From Flagellimonas sp. CMM7 (lineage in GTDB: Bacteria; Bacteroidota; Bacteroidia; Flavobacteriales; Flavobacteriaceae): DNA of 64,000 nt. The notes beneath the pieces were generated by a model. It had not been told where the DNA came from and did no database searches. It saw nothing but the letters and a program-made list of their open reading frames with translations. The position numbers and the translations under genes were made by a program. The stretch covers positions 291,001 to 355,000 of the forward strand of contig NZ_CP090003.1 in the NCBI RefSeq assembly GCF_021390195.1. Direction: 5' to 3'. Of this stretch, positions 44,385 through 53,152 are shown in pieces; position 1 is the stretch's first letter, and every line of letters starts with the position of its first letter.

Positions 44385-45989
44385 TTAAATTGTTTTCAGT
44401 AGTGTAAAGTTGTTTGAGAGCGGATCTAAACTATCCATTAATTTTGGGATAAGCTGAGTACCCAATTCCAAATACAGTTCCGAAAAATTAAGTTGTCGTT
44501 CTTGTAGCGATAGGTTAGGAAAAAGCTCGTTTTGGATATCCGTCATTCTAACAACATGGTCCTTCAACTTTCTCTTTTGTGCTTGCAACAACCTTTTTTC
44601 CAATGCATCCAGTCCCTTTTTTTGTTTTACCTCTTGGGCCTTTACTGCTCCTAAAAAGGTTTTATCGGTTTCTTCTGCAAGTTTGTACAATGTTTGGAAC
44701 TGCTCTTCTAAAAGTTCTTTTTGAGGTGAAAAATCAATATCAATATTAGAAATTTCTCTTATTCTTTTATTGATAAAGCTATTTTGCTTTAAAAAAAGGT
44801 CAGAAATCTTTAAACTGAGTTTTTCAACTTTTTTCGCTTGCTTTTGCGTCATGACCAAGGCAGAGTTACGCAGTAACAACATTGGAAAAGTCACATCTAC
44901 AGCTTCAAAATAAGATTTAAGCTCCAACCAATATGCGAGCTCTCCCCCTCCTCCAATATAGCAGAGATTGGGAAGAATAACTTCTTGGTACAACGGGCGG
45001 GCAATTACGTTAGGCGAAAAACGTTCAGGGTATTTTTCAAGTTCCGCAACAAGGTTTTCCTTTGAAAAGGACAGCTCTGTATTATTGACATGAAAAACCC
45101 CATCCTTTTCCACAATTCGTTCTCTAACACCATCCAAAAGATAGAAGTAGTTTATCTCTCTTGGATTTACTTGTATGTTATAATCAGAGGATACTTCTGC
45201 TAATATATCAATAGACGCCGAAACTTTGTGAAATGGAAGGTTTTCAAAAATATCCCGTTTGGCAAAAGGAACCAATAGTTTCTTTAGTTCTAAATCATCC
45301 CCATCAACAATCACCAAACCATATTCTCCAAACAATTTATTTGCAAGAAAACGAGTAGCATCTGACAAGTTCTCATGTTCTAGATAAGCACTTTTAAACA
45401 ACGCTTTCAACTCATTGGCGTTTGCCGTATTCCCGAGTTCAGAAGAAAATGTATTAAAAACAGTATCTAATCCCTCTGTCTTCAAATTTCCAACTGCTCC
45501 AGAAGCTTCTCTGTTCCATTGAACTTTCTGTCCTTTAAAATTGAAATAGTTTATTTCATCAAAGTCATGGTCTTCAGTAGCCATCCAATATATGGGAACA
45601 AAGTCGTAATCAGGATATCGTTCCTTCAGTTGTCTTGTTAAATTGATGGTGGAAATAATCTTGTATAAAAAATATAATGGTCCTGTAAAAAGGTTTAGCT
45701 GATGCCCAGTAACTATTGTAAAAGTGTTTTCTTCTTCTAACAAAGAAATATGGTTTGCTGTAGCCTCCGTAACCGAAAAGCCCTTATACTGATGTTTAAG
45801 AGCATTAGAGAGAATAATCCTATTGGAAGTAGGATAGTTGGCCTTCTTCTCTTTTAATTGATTTTCAAAGTTTTCTAATAGGGGAAATCTGTTAAAAAAC
45901 GGTTGCAAGTTCTCGCTCTGGTCAAGATAATCGCAAATAAGTTTAGAAAAATAACCCGTTTCCTTAAAAGGTATACAATCTACTTCCAT
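44385..45989 (-). CDS. bshC: Bacillithiol biosynthesis cysteine-adding enzyme BshC
   Basis: 534 residues, the normal length. BshC joins cysteine to GlcN-malate in the last step of bacillithiol synthesis. The start ME-VDCIPFKETGYFSKLICDY, the central FTIVTGHQLNLFTGPLYFLY and the AELAYWLELK-type segment (CYIGGGGELAYWLELKSYFE) followed by FPMLLLRNSALVM are family landmarks; a long coiled coil lies near residues 380-470. Bacillithiol is the low-molecular-weight thiol in many Bacteroidota. bshA and bshB are not in the window. Cotranscribed with the GT39 gene. Confidence 0.95.
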   Translation of the reverse strand: MEVDCIPFKETGYFSKLICDYLDQSENLQPFFNRFPLLENFENQLKEKKANYPTSNRIILSNALKHQYKGFSVTEATANHISLLEEENTFTIVTGHQLNLFTGPLYFLYKIISTINLTRQLKERYPDYDFVPIYWMATEDHDFDEINYFNFKGQKVQWNREASGAVGNLKTEGLDTVFNTFSSELGNTANANELKALFKSAYLEHENLSDATRFLANKLFGEYGLVIVDGDDLELKKLLVPFAKRDIFENLPFHKVSASIDILAEVSSDYNIQVNPREINYFYLLDGVRERIVEKDGVFHVNNTELSFSKENLVAELEKYPERFSPNVIARPLYQEVILPNLCYIGGGGELAYWLELKSYFEAVDVTFPMLLLRNSALVMTQKQAKKVEKLSLKISDLFLKQNSFINKRIREISNIDIDFSPQKELLEEQFQTLYKLAEETDKTFLGAVKAQEVKQKKGLDALEKRLLQAQKRKLKDHVVRMTDIQNELFPNLSLQERQLNFSELYLELGTQLIPKLMDSLDPLSNNFTLLKTI

Positions 45990-46008
45990 TAAAGTTTTAA
46001 TATCGTGC

Positions 46009-46016
46009 TAAAGATA
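46009..46016 (-). promoter_or_regulatory. Possible -7 box (TATCTTTA) for bshC-GT39
   Basis: Seven of eight positions match TAnnTTTG on the minus strand, 19 bp before the bshC ATG. About 25 bp upstream lies an imperfect palindrome (46039-46065, arms CTAAAAA-TA-CGT and ACGTTTTTAG) between the divergent genes. Confidence 0.35.
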
Positions 46017-46149
46017 ATCCTCTTCTTTTTTTCAGTTCCTAAAAATACGTTAATTACGTTTTTAGTCAATTTACTGAGTACTATATAGATCAAGAATGGT
46101 CATTATGGAATTTATCATTAGATTTGATTTCAGGCAAATTAACCTCTAT

Positions 46150-48606
46150 ATGACAAGACTTTTACTGTTATTTTTTACATTTATTTCTTTTTCAATATCC
46201 GCTCAGCAGCTAAAATCTCCTTCAGATTTTTTGGGGTATGAACTTGGTACGGAATTTACCAGACACCATGAGGTGGTAGATTATTATGAATACCTGGCCA
46301 AGGAAGCTTCAGACAGGGTTAAACTCACAGTCTACGGACAAACCAATGAGCGGAGGCCTTTGATATTGGCCTATGTATCTTCAGTAGCCAATATCTCTAA
46401 TCTAGAAAACATAAGGCAAGAGCATTTAAAAGATACTCAAGGTGGTGGAAATACATCTAAAGCAATAGTTTGGTTAAGTTATAATGTTCACGGTAATGAA
46501 AGTGTAAGTACAGAGGCATCTATGCAGACCATTTATGAATTGCTAACCAATAAAAGTTCTTATTTGGAAGATGTCGTTGTCATTATGGACCCCTGTATAA
46601 ACCCCGATGGTAGGGACCGTTACAGCAATTGGTACAATCAATATAAAAATTCTCCATACGAAGTTGATCCCAATAGTAAAGAACATCATGAAGGTTGGTG
46701 GAGTGGCAGAAGCAATCACTATATGTTTGATTTAAATAGGGATTGGGCCTGGTTAACACAAATTGAAAGTCAACAGCGAATAAAGGTATATAATAAATGG
46801 CTGCCACACATACATGTAGATTTTCACGAACAAGGGGTGGATAACCCTTACTTTTTTGCTCCTGCAGCGGAACCTTATCATGAAGTGGTTACTGATTTTC
46901 AAAGAGATTTTCAGGTTACTCTTGGAAAAAATCACGCAAAATACTTTGATGCAAATGGTTGGTTTTACTTCACAAAAGAAATGTTTGATCTTTTCTATCC
47001 CAGTTATGGAGATACCTACCCTACCTACAATGGTGCTATTGGGATGACCTATGAACAAGGAGGAAGCGGTAGAGCTGGTCTTGGAGTAATTACAAGGATT
47101 GGAGATACTTTGACGTTAAAGGACAGAATGGCCCATCATTTTACTACGGGACTGTCCACAATAGAGGTTTCAGCTAAAAATGCGGATAAACTGAATACTG
47201 AGTTCAAGAAGTTCTATCAAAATAAAACTTTTAAGTACAAGAGCTATGTGTTGAATGGAGATGAAGATAAAATTGATGCACTTAAAAATCTACTATCAAA
47301 ACACAAGATTGAGTTTAGTAGTGCCCCTAAAGGAACATTCAAAGGATTTAATTATAACACCGGGGCCAATGGCAGTATAGCTAGTTCAAAAAACAGTCTT
47401 GTAGTTTCTACAAATCAAACCAAAGGTACATTAGTAAAGGTTTTGTTTGAACCCAATGCCAAACTAAGTGATTCCCTTACTTATGATATTACAGCATGGT
47501 CTTTACCTTATGCCTATGGTTTGGATGGTGTTGCCTCTACTTCTATTGCTGCTAGCGGTGTTGAAGAAATGGACGTCCAAATAGCTCCAAGTCAATCCAT
47601 AAATGCCAAAAACTACGCTCACATAACAGACTGGAACAGCATGAAGGACGCTCGTTTCTTGGCCGAGCTATTAAAGAAAGGAGTACGTGTACGAAAAACG
47701 AATCATCCATTTTCGATTCAAGGCAAATCTTTTGCCCGAGGAAGCTTAATTATAACCAAATCAGACAATCAGAATAAAACAGACTATATTGAAGTTTTGA
47801 AAAAAGCTTCAGATAAGTTTAAAAAGGATATGACCCCTTCAAGCACGGGTTTTGTAGATTCCGGGAAGGACTTTGGCTCCTCATATGTGCAAATGATTAC
47901 GAAAGCGAAAATTGCAGTACTATCGGGGAAACCAACATCAACTTACCGTTTTGGTGAAATCTGGCACTTTTTTGAACAGCAATTGCACTATCCACTTACG
48001 GTGCTTGATAATGATTATTTTAATAGAGTTGATTTAAAGGATTATCATGTGCTGATTTTACCTGATGGTCGTTACGGTGATTTTTTCAATGAAAAGCAGC
48101 TGAAAAAGCTTCAGGACTGGGTTAAAACCGGTGGTAAGATTATTGCAATGGGAGGAGCTATCAATGCAATTGATGGCAAAAAAGGGTTTAGTATCAAAAA
48201 GAAAGAAGTAGCAAAAGACTCAGCGGATGTTAAACCAAAACCACATAAGAGTACGCAAAGAGAGCGTATTAAAAACGCTATTACTGGAGCAATATTTAAA
48301 ACCAAAGTAGACAATACCCATCCCCTGGCCTATGGTTATGGACCTAATTATTTCACATTGAAATTAGGAAGTTCCAGCTATGAATACCTTAAAGATGGAA
48401 ATGCGGTTTATCTAGAAAACAATACGAAACCTATTTCTGGTTTTGCAGGCAGCGATGCACAAAAAAACATTGGCAACTCTTTGATTTTGGGAGCTGAGCA
48501 ATATGGGCAAGGACAAGTTATCTACATGATAGACAATCCATTGTTTAGAGGTTTTTGGGAAAATGGCAAGCTGTTTTTTGCCAATGCACTTTTTATGGTA
48601 GATTAA
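46150..48606 (+). CDS. Secreted M14-family zinc carboxypeptidase
   Basis: 818 residues from the ATG at 46150. Sec signal RLLLLFFTFISFSISAQ. The M14 zinc site is present: NVHGNESVSTEAS with His and Glu near residue 117, and PHIHVDFHEQG with the third ligand near residue 220; TYEQGGSG near residue 300 holds the likely catalytic Glu. A DPCINPDGRDRY segment with the substrate-binding Asn/Arg pattern lies between. The C-terminal half (about residues 400-818) contains a GATase-like region (ILPDGRYGDFFNEKQLKKLQ, GGKIIAMGGA). Peptide degradation outside the cytoplasm is the expected role. Divergent from bshC. Confidence 0.92.
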   Translation: MTRLLLLFFTFISFSISAQQLKSPSDFLGYELGTEFTRHHEVVDYYEYLAKEASDRVKLTVYGQTNERRPLILAYVSSVANISNLENIRQEHLKDTQGGGNTSKAIVWLSYNVHGNESVSTEASMQTIYELLTNKSSYLEDVVVIMDPCINPDGRDRYSNWYNQYKNSPYEVDPNSKEHHEGWWSGRSNHYMFDLNRDWAWLTQIESQQRIKVYNKWLPHIHVDFHEQGVDNPYFFAPAAEPYHEVVTDFQRDFQVTLGKNHAKYFDANGWFYFTKEMFDLFYPSYGDTYPTYNGAIGMTYEQGGSGRAGLGVITRIGDTLTLKDRMAHHFTTGLSTIEVSAKNADKLNTEFKKFYQNKTFKYKSYVLNGDEDKIDALKNLLSKHKIEFSSAPKGTFKGFNYNTGANGSIASSKNSLVVSTNQTKGTLVKVLFEPNAKLSDSLTYDITAWSLPYAYGLDGVASTSIAASGVEEMDVQIAPSQSINAKNYAHITDWNSMKDARFLAELLKKGVRVRKTNHPFSIQGKSFARGSLIITKSDNQNKTDYIEVLKKASDKFKKDMTPSSTGFVDSGKDFGSSYVQMITKAKIAVLSGKPTSTYRFGEIWHFFEQQLHYPLTVLDNDYFNRVDLKDYHVLILPDGRYGDFFNEKQLKKLQDWVKTGGKIIAMGGAINAIDGKKGFSIKKKEVAKDSADVKPKPHKSTQRERIKNAITGAIFKTKVDNTHPLAYGYGPNYFTLKLGSSSYEYLKDGNAVYLENNTKPISGFAGSDAQKNIGNSLILGAEQYGQGQVIYMIDNPLFRGFWENGKLFFANALFMVD

Positions 48607-48704
48607 TTTTTTTTCTTTCGAAATGGTTTAGACTTCTTCAATGTTCTTCCCTTACAAATAGAGACATGTTTTTAAAAGGGAGGTGGTACTTTACCGAAAA
48701 AATA

Positions 48705-49844
48705 ATGTTCAGTATTAGAAATGCTTCCCTGTTAGCTTTTTTATTGTGCCTTGTAAATGGTTTTTGTCAAGATAGTTCTACAACACAACAAGAAGATACC
48801 CTCGAATTATTTAATGCCATTAATGAGGTAAATTTAGAAAGCATAAGAATTCTTCCAAATACCATTGTGAATGTTCTAGACTCAACTGGACTTTCAGCAC
48901 TTTCACATGCGGTAAGAAGTAAAGAATTAAAACTCGTTAAATTGTTGTTGGAAAAGGGTGCCAATCCTAACCTAATCAACAATGATAATCTCGAGACTAC
49001 CCCATTAATGCAATGCAGTAACGTTAACAGCTTAGAAATAGCCGCGCTTTTAATAGAAAAAGGAGCGGATGTTAATGCCCTTGATAAAAATGGAGATCCG
49101 GTAATACATTGGGCTGCTTATTTTGGGCAAGAAGAACTTACACAACTTTTGTTGGACAATAACGCAAAAACCGACCTCATTAGCATACATTCAGATGGTG
49201 TGATGCAAGTGGCTTTAAAAGAATGGAAATCCAACGTCGTTGCAACCTTAATGGTCAATGGTGTATCCCTAGTTCCCGTTACAGCATCGAGCAAGGAACT
49301 AATAGATGCCGTTAAAACCCAGAAAATAGAATTTCTACAGAACACCTTAACCAAGATAAATGCGAACACTCTAGATGCATCTGGCACTCCTCTTCTAGTA
49401 ATAGCGGCCGAAACAGGCAACCTCGATGTTGTTAAAGTATTACTTGAGAAGGGAGCTGATATTGATATTATGAATCCGACAGGTCATACCGCGTTGAATA
49501 GGTCCATCTACTTTGAACAGCAAGAAGTCGTTGATTTTTTACTTGATCAAGGTGCAGATGTCAATAAAACGGATAACATTTTTATTTTACCTCCATTAAT
49601 TGCGGCGGCAATAAAAAACAATGCTGAAACGGGAAAAAAACTAATTGAACTTGGAGCAGAGGTAAATGTTTTGGATAAAATAAACAAATTTTCTCCTTTA
49701 ACCTGGGCAGTAATCTATGGGCATATTGACTTTGTGAAGATGATACTAAATTACAAGCCCGATTTAAACATTATGACTACATACGGAACAACTGTAAATG
49801 AAATGACACAAAACAAAGAAATACTGAATCTTCTAAAGTTTTAA
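48705..49844 (+). CDS. Secreted ankyrin-repeat protein
   Basis: 379 residues from the ATG at 48705; an in-frame ATG 13 codons upstream is less likely because it would bury the signal peptide (SIRNASLLAFLLCLVNGFCQ). At least eight ankyrin repeats follow from about residue 50 to the end, with the typical G-xTALH variants: GLSALSHAVRSKELKLVKLL, LETTPLMQCSNVNSLEIAAL, GDPVIHWAAYFGQEELTQLL, TGHTALNRSIYFEQQEVVDF. Ankyrin arrays bind other proteins. Exported, so the partner is in the periplasm or at the cell surface. It follows the M14 gene by 98 bp; joint transcription is possible. Confidence 0.9.
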   Translation: MFSIRNASLLAFLLCLVNGFCQDSSTTQQEDTLELFNAINEVNLESIRILPNTIVNVLDSTGLSALSHAVRSKELKLVKLLLEKGANPNLINNDNLETTPLMQCSNVNSLEIAALLIEKGADVNALDKNGDPVIHWAAYFGQEELTQLLLDNNAKTDLISIHSDGVMQVALKEWKSNVVATLMVNGVSLVPVTASSKELIDAVKTQKIEFLQNTLTKINANTLDASGTPLLVIAAETGNLDVVKVLLEKGADIDIMNPTGHTALNRSIYFEQQEVVDFLLDQGADVNKTDNIFILPPLIAAAIKNNAETGKKLIELGAEVNVLDKINKFSPLTWAVIYGHIDFVKMILNYKPDLNIMTTYGTTVNEMTQNKEILNLLKF

Positions 49845-49911
49845 AAAAGATCGGACCAATTGGTTTGAGTTATCTCCCTACAGAAAGAGACATCAAAATT
49901 TTCGGTAAGTG

Positions 49912-49919
49912 TATCTTTG
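49912..49919 (+). promoter_or_regulatory. -7 box (TATCTTTG) for the membrane AraC gene
   Basis: Full match to TAnnTTTG, 17 bp before the ATG at 49937; the -33 region is T-rich (AAAATTTTCGG) but not conserved. Confidence 0.5.
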
Positions 49920-49936
49920 AAGTTCAAAATGAATAA

Positions 49937-51040
49937 ATGGCTTGGCACATTGTATTATTCCTTTTTTTTGTTATTATAGGTACAGGAATTGGTTTTTTAT
50001 TTTTCTTCAAAAAAAAAGGAAATCGATTTGCAAATACCATACTTGGAATTTATACGCTCCTTTTCTCTTTTGAACTTTTTTATAATTGTTTAAAATGGTC
50101 TGGATACCTTGAAGAACTGGAATTTGTGCATTTCACGTTCACACATTTCCCCCTCTGGCTAATCTATGGCCCTTTGGTTTATATTTTTGTTAGGACAGTT
50201 TTGAAAAATGTAAAATTCAAGAAAAGTGATTCTCTTTTTTTAATTCCAGTAATTCTAATCATTATACTGAATGCCCCTTTTTACTTTTTAAAAGCTTCAG
50301 TGAAAAAAGAAATATTGCTCGCTGGAACGTTTAATGAATACTCTTGGATGCCCAACTGGACTATATGGGCAGTAATATTACTCATGTTTTTTTATAGCTT
50401 ATTGACCTATCATCAATTTGGGCCGAGAAAGAATATCGGTTTTAAAGAAAACAAATGGCTAAAATGGTTTCTAGGATCTTATTTTGGGTTTGTCATGGCA
50501 TTTTCTTCGTACATTATTTTAACTCGGTTCAACCTTATGAATCCTAGTTACGATTATTTCGTGGATATCGTCATTGTCCTGTTCATAGGTATCCTTAGTT
50601 TCTTTGGGTTTGTTCAGCCAGAAGTTTTTGAAGGAAAGTCCATCCAACAAGTTATTCCTTTTGTAAAGTACAGAAAAACAGGGCTTTCAAATACATTATC
50701 CATTGAAATGAAAGAAAAGCTGTTATATATAATGAAAAATAAAAAGCCATACTTGGAGAGCACCCTGCGACTGGATGATTTGGCCCTTGAATTAAACTTA
50801 TCCAGAAATCATACTTCCCAGGTGATAAACCAACATTTTAACCTCTCCTTTTTCGATTTTATAAATAAATACAGAGTTGAAGAAGCTAAAAAATTACTTA
50901 CCCAAACTGTTGAAAAAGCTACCGTCGTTCAAATAGCATACGATGCAGGTTTTAATAATCGTGCTTCCTTTTACAAAGCCTTTAAAAAGTTTGAAAATCA
51001 AAATCCGACGCAATATATAAAGCCACCTAGGGCATCATAA
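49937..51040 (+). CDS. Membrane-bound AraC family regulator
   Basis: 367 residues. The first 230 contain about seven hydrophobic segments (HIVLFLFFVIIGTGIGFLFF; FANTILGIYTLLFSFELFYN; FLIPVILIIILNAPFYFL; WAVILLMFFYSLLTY; FLGSYFGFVMAFSSYIIL; IVIVLFIGILSFFGF), a membrane sensor. The C-terminal 110 residues are an AraC helix-turn-helix pair: LRLDDLALELNLSRNHTSQV and KLLTQTVEKATVVQIAYDAG, then FNNRASFYKAFKKFENQNPT. Membrane AraC proteins of this kind are frequent in flavobacteria and regulate unknown targets. The lipocalin-like gene downstream is a candidate because a palindrome lies between the two genes. Confidence 0.92.
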   Translation: MAWHIVLFLFFVIIGTGIGFLFFFKKKGNRFANTILGIYTLLFSFELFYNCLKWSGYLEELEFVHFTFTHFPLWLIYGPLVYIFVRTVLKNVKFKKSDSLFLIPVILIIILNAPFYFLKASVKKEILLAGTFNEYSWMPNWTIWAVILLMFFYSLLTYHQFGPRKNIGFKENKWLKWFLGSYFGFVMAFSSYIILTRFNLMNPSYDYFVDIVIVLFIGILSFFGFVQPEVFEGKSIQQVIPFVKYRKTGLSNTLSIEMKEKLLYIMKNKKPYLESTLRLDDLALELNLSRNHTSQVINQHFNLSFFDFINKYRVEEAKKLLTQTVEKATVVQIAYDAGFNNRASFYKAFKKFENQNPTQYIKPPRAS

Positions 51041-51050
51041 TTCTAAAAAA

Positions 51051-51066
51051 GTGTAAAGGTTTACAC
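51051..51066. promoter_or_regulatory. 16-bp palindrome between AraC and lipocalin-like genes
   Basis: GTGTAAA, GG, TTTACAC: 7-bp perfect arms, 10 bp after the AraC stop and about 45 bp before a possible -7 box (TACTTTTA at 51096-51103) of the lipocalin-like gene. Likely an operator or activator site. Confidence 0.45.
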
Positions 51067-51119
51067 AAAGAGACAGCTTGTTGTACTCTTGGTTATACTT
51101 TTAGCGAAAAGTAAAACTA

Positions 51120-51632
51120 ATGACGCTTCGTTTAACAACAATATTACTAACCATTGCAGTTTTACCAGTAGGGTGTATCAAAAAAGCTGAACCATCAAAT
51201 CCGTTATTGGGCTCATGGTCTATTGAAACTATACAATGGATTTCAAACGATACTACAGTCATTCGAAACCCAAAACAAAATGGGCTTCTACTTGTAACTC
51301 CAAATAGATATAGTATTTGTTGGAGTCCTTTAGAAACCAAAAGAAACCCGTTTCAAAATCTAAGCGCGCCTACCGATGAGGAAGTTCTTGAGGGTTTTAA
51401 AACTATAGTTTTTAATACCGGAAGTTATGAACTTTCCAATTCAATATTTAGTACTAAGCCCCACATGGCCAAAGTGCCTGGTTTTGAAGGAGGAAAGCAG
51501 TTTTTCGATTATGAAATTTCGGATAATGAAATGACACTAATTTTATTCGATGAAACCTATCCAGATGGAAAAAAACCTTCCTGGTTTGGAAAATGGAGAA
51601 CAAAATTCAGTTTAACCAAGCTGGAAGATTGA
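51120..51632 (+). CDS. Lipocalin-like lipoprotein
   Basis: 170 residues. The signal RLTTILLTIAVLPVGC carries a lipobox (LPVGC, Cys19). The mature protein begins with NPLLGSWSIETIQWIS, the G-x-W start of the lipocalin-like fold, and continues as beta-strands (NGLLLVTPNRYSICWSPLET, SYELSNSIFSTKP, MTLILFDETYPDG) to the final WRTKFSLTKLED. Proteins of this fold bind small hydrophobic ligands in a beta-barrel. The ligand is unknown. Downstream of the membrane AraC gene, which may control it. Confidence 0.75.
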   Translation: MTLRLTTILLTIAVLPVGCIKKAEPSNPLLGSWSIETIQWISNDTTVIRNPKQNGLLLVTPNRYSICWSPLETKRNPFQNLSAPTDEEVLEGFKTIVFNTGSYELSNSIFSTKPHMAKVPGFEGGKQFFDYEISDNEMTLILFDETYPDGKKPSWFGKWRTKFSLTKLED

Positions 51633-51643
51633 AGAAATAATTC

Positions 51644-51670
51644 TTTTAACTTTTGAAATCAAAGTTAAAA
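51644..51670. repeat. 10-bp AT-rich hairpin
   Basis: TTTTAACTTT, 7-nt loop, AAAGTTAAAA, 12 bp after the lipocalin stop. Without a long T-run it is at best a weak terminator. Confidence 0.4.
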
Positions 51671-51734
51671 ACCCTTTATATCATTAAAAATCATTAATTT
51701 AGAGTAGTAGTTTTTCACCAAAACCACATTTGCA

Positions 51735-53057
51735 ATGAACAAGAAATATCAAAAAATTCGAAAAAAAAATCAACGCATAATATTATCAGTATTATATGTT
51801 TTGGTATTTGGAACAACAAGCGTGTTTGCGCTCCAAGAACAGGAAACAACTGAAAATTTTAAGCAGTATAAAGGAGAGGTTATTGATGGGTCTTCAAAAA
51901 AAGCTCTGGTATTTGCCACGCTTTCTGTAGAAGGCACTAATATTAGTACAATTACCAACACAGAAGGAAGCTTTCTTTTAAAAATTCCTGAAAGTATTAC
52001 GAACGGTACGGTAGTCGTATCTTTTTTAGGATACAAAAGCAAAAACATTCCGCTTTCCCAGTTAAAATCAAACAAAAACAAAATCTCTCTTATTATTTCT
52101 GTTACTGAGCTTTCAGAAGTTAACATAAATGCTCCAAAAGATGCTGCCGCCTTAGTAAGAGAAACTCTTGCTAGAAAAGGGGACAATTATTTTGACGACC
52201 CCACCTTGATGACCGCGTTTTATAGAGAAACCATTAAAAAGAGAAGAAAGAACGTATCCTTATCAGAAGCAGTAGTTAACATCTATAAAACACCCTATAG
52301 CTCACTTCGTAAAGACGCCGTGGAACTTTATAAGGCTAGAAAAAGTACTGACTACAGCAAATTGGATACGGTGGCACTAAAATTACAAGGAGGGCCTTTC
52401 AATACTTTGTACGTGGATATTATGAAATATCCAGAGTATATTTTTGCAGAAGGATCTATAACAGACTATAAGTTCACATTTAGTCGTTCGACAAGAATCA
52501 ATGATAAATTAATCTATGTTATCAAATTCGATCAGTTAGAGACCATTAGCGACCCGCTATATACCGGTGAACTCTTTATAGATGTTGAGAACAGAACGTT
52601 GACCAGTGCCATTTATACCTTGAATATAACCGATAGAGAAAAGGCTGCCCGGCTTTTTGTTCGTAGAAAACCAGCAAAAGTAGATGTATGGCCAACAGAA
52701 GTTGCCTACCGCGTGGATTATAGGGAAAAAGGAGGGAAATGGTACTATGGCTATAGTAACGTCCTATTGGAGTTTAAAGTTGATTGGGAAGACAAGTTAT
52801 TCAATTCTGTATATAGCATGACCGCTGAAATGGCCGTTACTGATTGGGAGAAAAATATTACTGGCGAATTACCAAAGAATAGGGAGAGACTTAAAAAATC
52901 CATTATTTTAAGTGATGAAGCGATTGGATTTTCCGATCCAGACTTTTGGGGTCAATACAATATCATAGAACCTGAAAAATCTATAGAGTCAGCAATTAAG
53001 AAAATACAGCGACAATTACGCAGATCAAAAGCAAAAGGCGGGGCTTCAGCTCCTTAA
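51735..53057 (+). CDS. Carboxypeptidase-regulatory-like domain protein
   Basis: 440 residues. A basic N-terminus and a hydrophobic core (IILSVLYVLVFGTTSVFALQ) form an export signal. Residues about 45-125 are a CarboxypepD_reg-like beta-sandwich (KGEVIDGSSKKALVFATLSV, GTNISTITNTEGSFLLKIPE, VVVSFLGYKSKNIPL), as at the start of SusC/TonB-dependent receptors. The remaining 300 residues have no recognised domain; they contain DDPTLMTAFYRETIKKRRKN and later beta-strand pairs and end in a basic helix (KIQRQLRRSKAKGG). No TonB-dependent barrel is present. It belongs to a family common in Bacteroidota with unknown role, perhaps envelope assembly. A terminator follows. Confidence 0.8.
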   Translation: MNKKYQKIRKKNQRIILSVLYVLVFGTTSVFALQEQETTENFKQYKGEVIDGSSKKALVFATLSVEGTNISTITNTEGSFLLKIPESITNGTVVVSFLGYKSKNIPLSQLKSNKNKISLIISVTELSEVNINAPKDAAALVRETLARKGDNYFDDPTLMTAFYRETIKKRRKNVSLSEAVVNIYKTPYSSLRKDAVELYKARKSTDYSKLDTVALKLQGGPFNTLYVDIMKYPEYIFAEGSITDYKFTFSRSTRINDKLIYVIKFDQLETISDPLYTGELFIDVENRTLTSAIYTLNITDREKAARLFVRRKPAKVDVWPTEVAYRVDYREKGGKWYYGYSNVLLEFKVDWEDKLFNSVYSMTAEMAVTDWEKNITGELPKNRERLKKSIILSDEAIGFSDPDFWGQYNIIEPEKSIESAIKKIQRQLRRSKAKGGASAP

Positions 53058-53077
53058 TTAACTCAAGTTTTAATATT

Positions 53078-53105
53078 AAAAAGCCTCTTAAAAGAGGCTT
53101 TTTTT
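53078..53105 (+). terminator. Intrinsic terminator
   Basis: A 12-bp perfect stem (AAAAAGCCTCTT against AAGAGGCTTTTT) with a tight loop; the T-run continues past the stem. 20 bp after the stop of the CarboxypepD_reg gene. Confidence 0.92.
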
Positions 53106-53152
53106 ATTGAACTTTACAATAAATGTTTAAGTTTAAAAACTTCCATTCATAT

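Noticed and set aside
51644..51670. AT-rich hairpin as terminator of the lipocalin-like gene
   Set aside because: Stem has hardly any G-C pairs and no T-run follows; kept only as a repeat.
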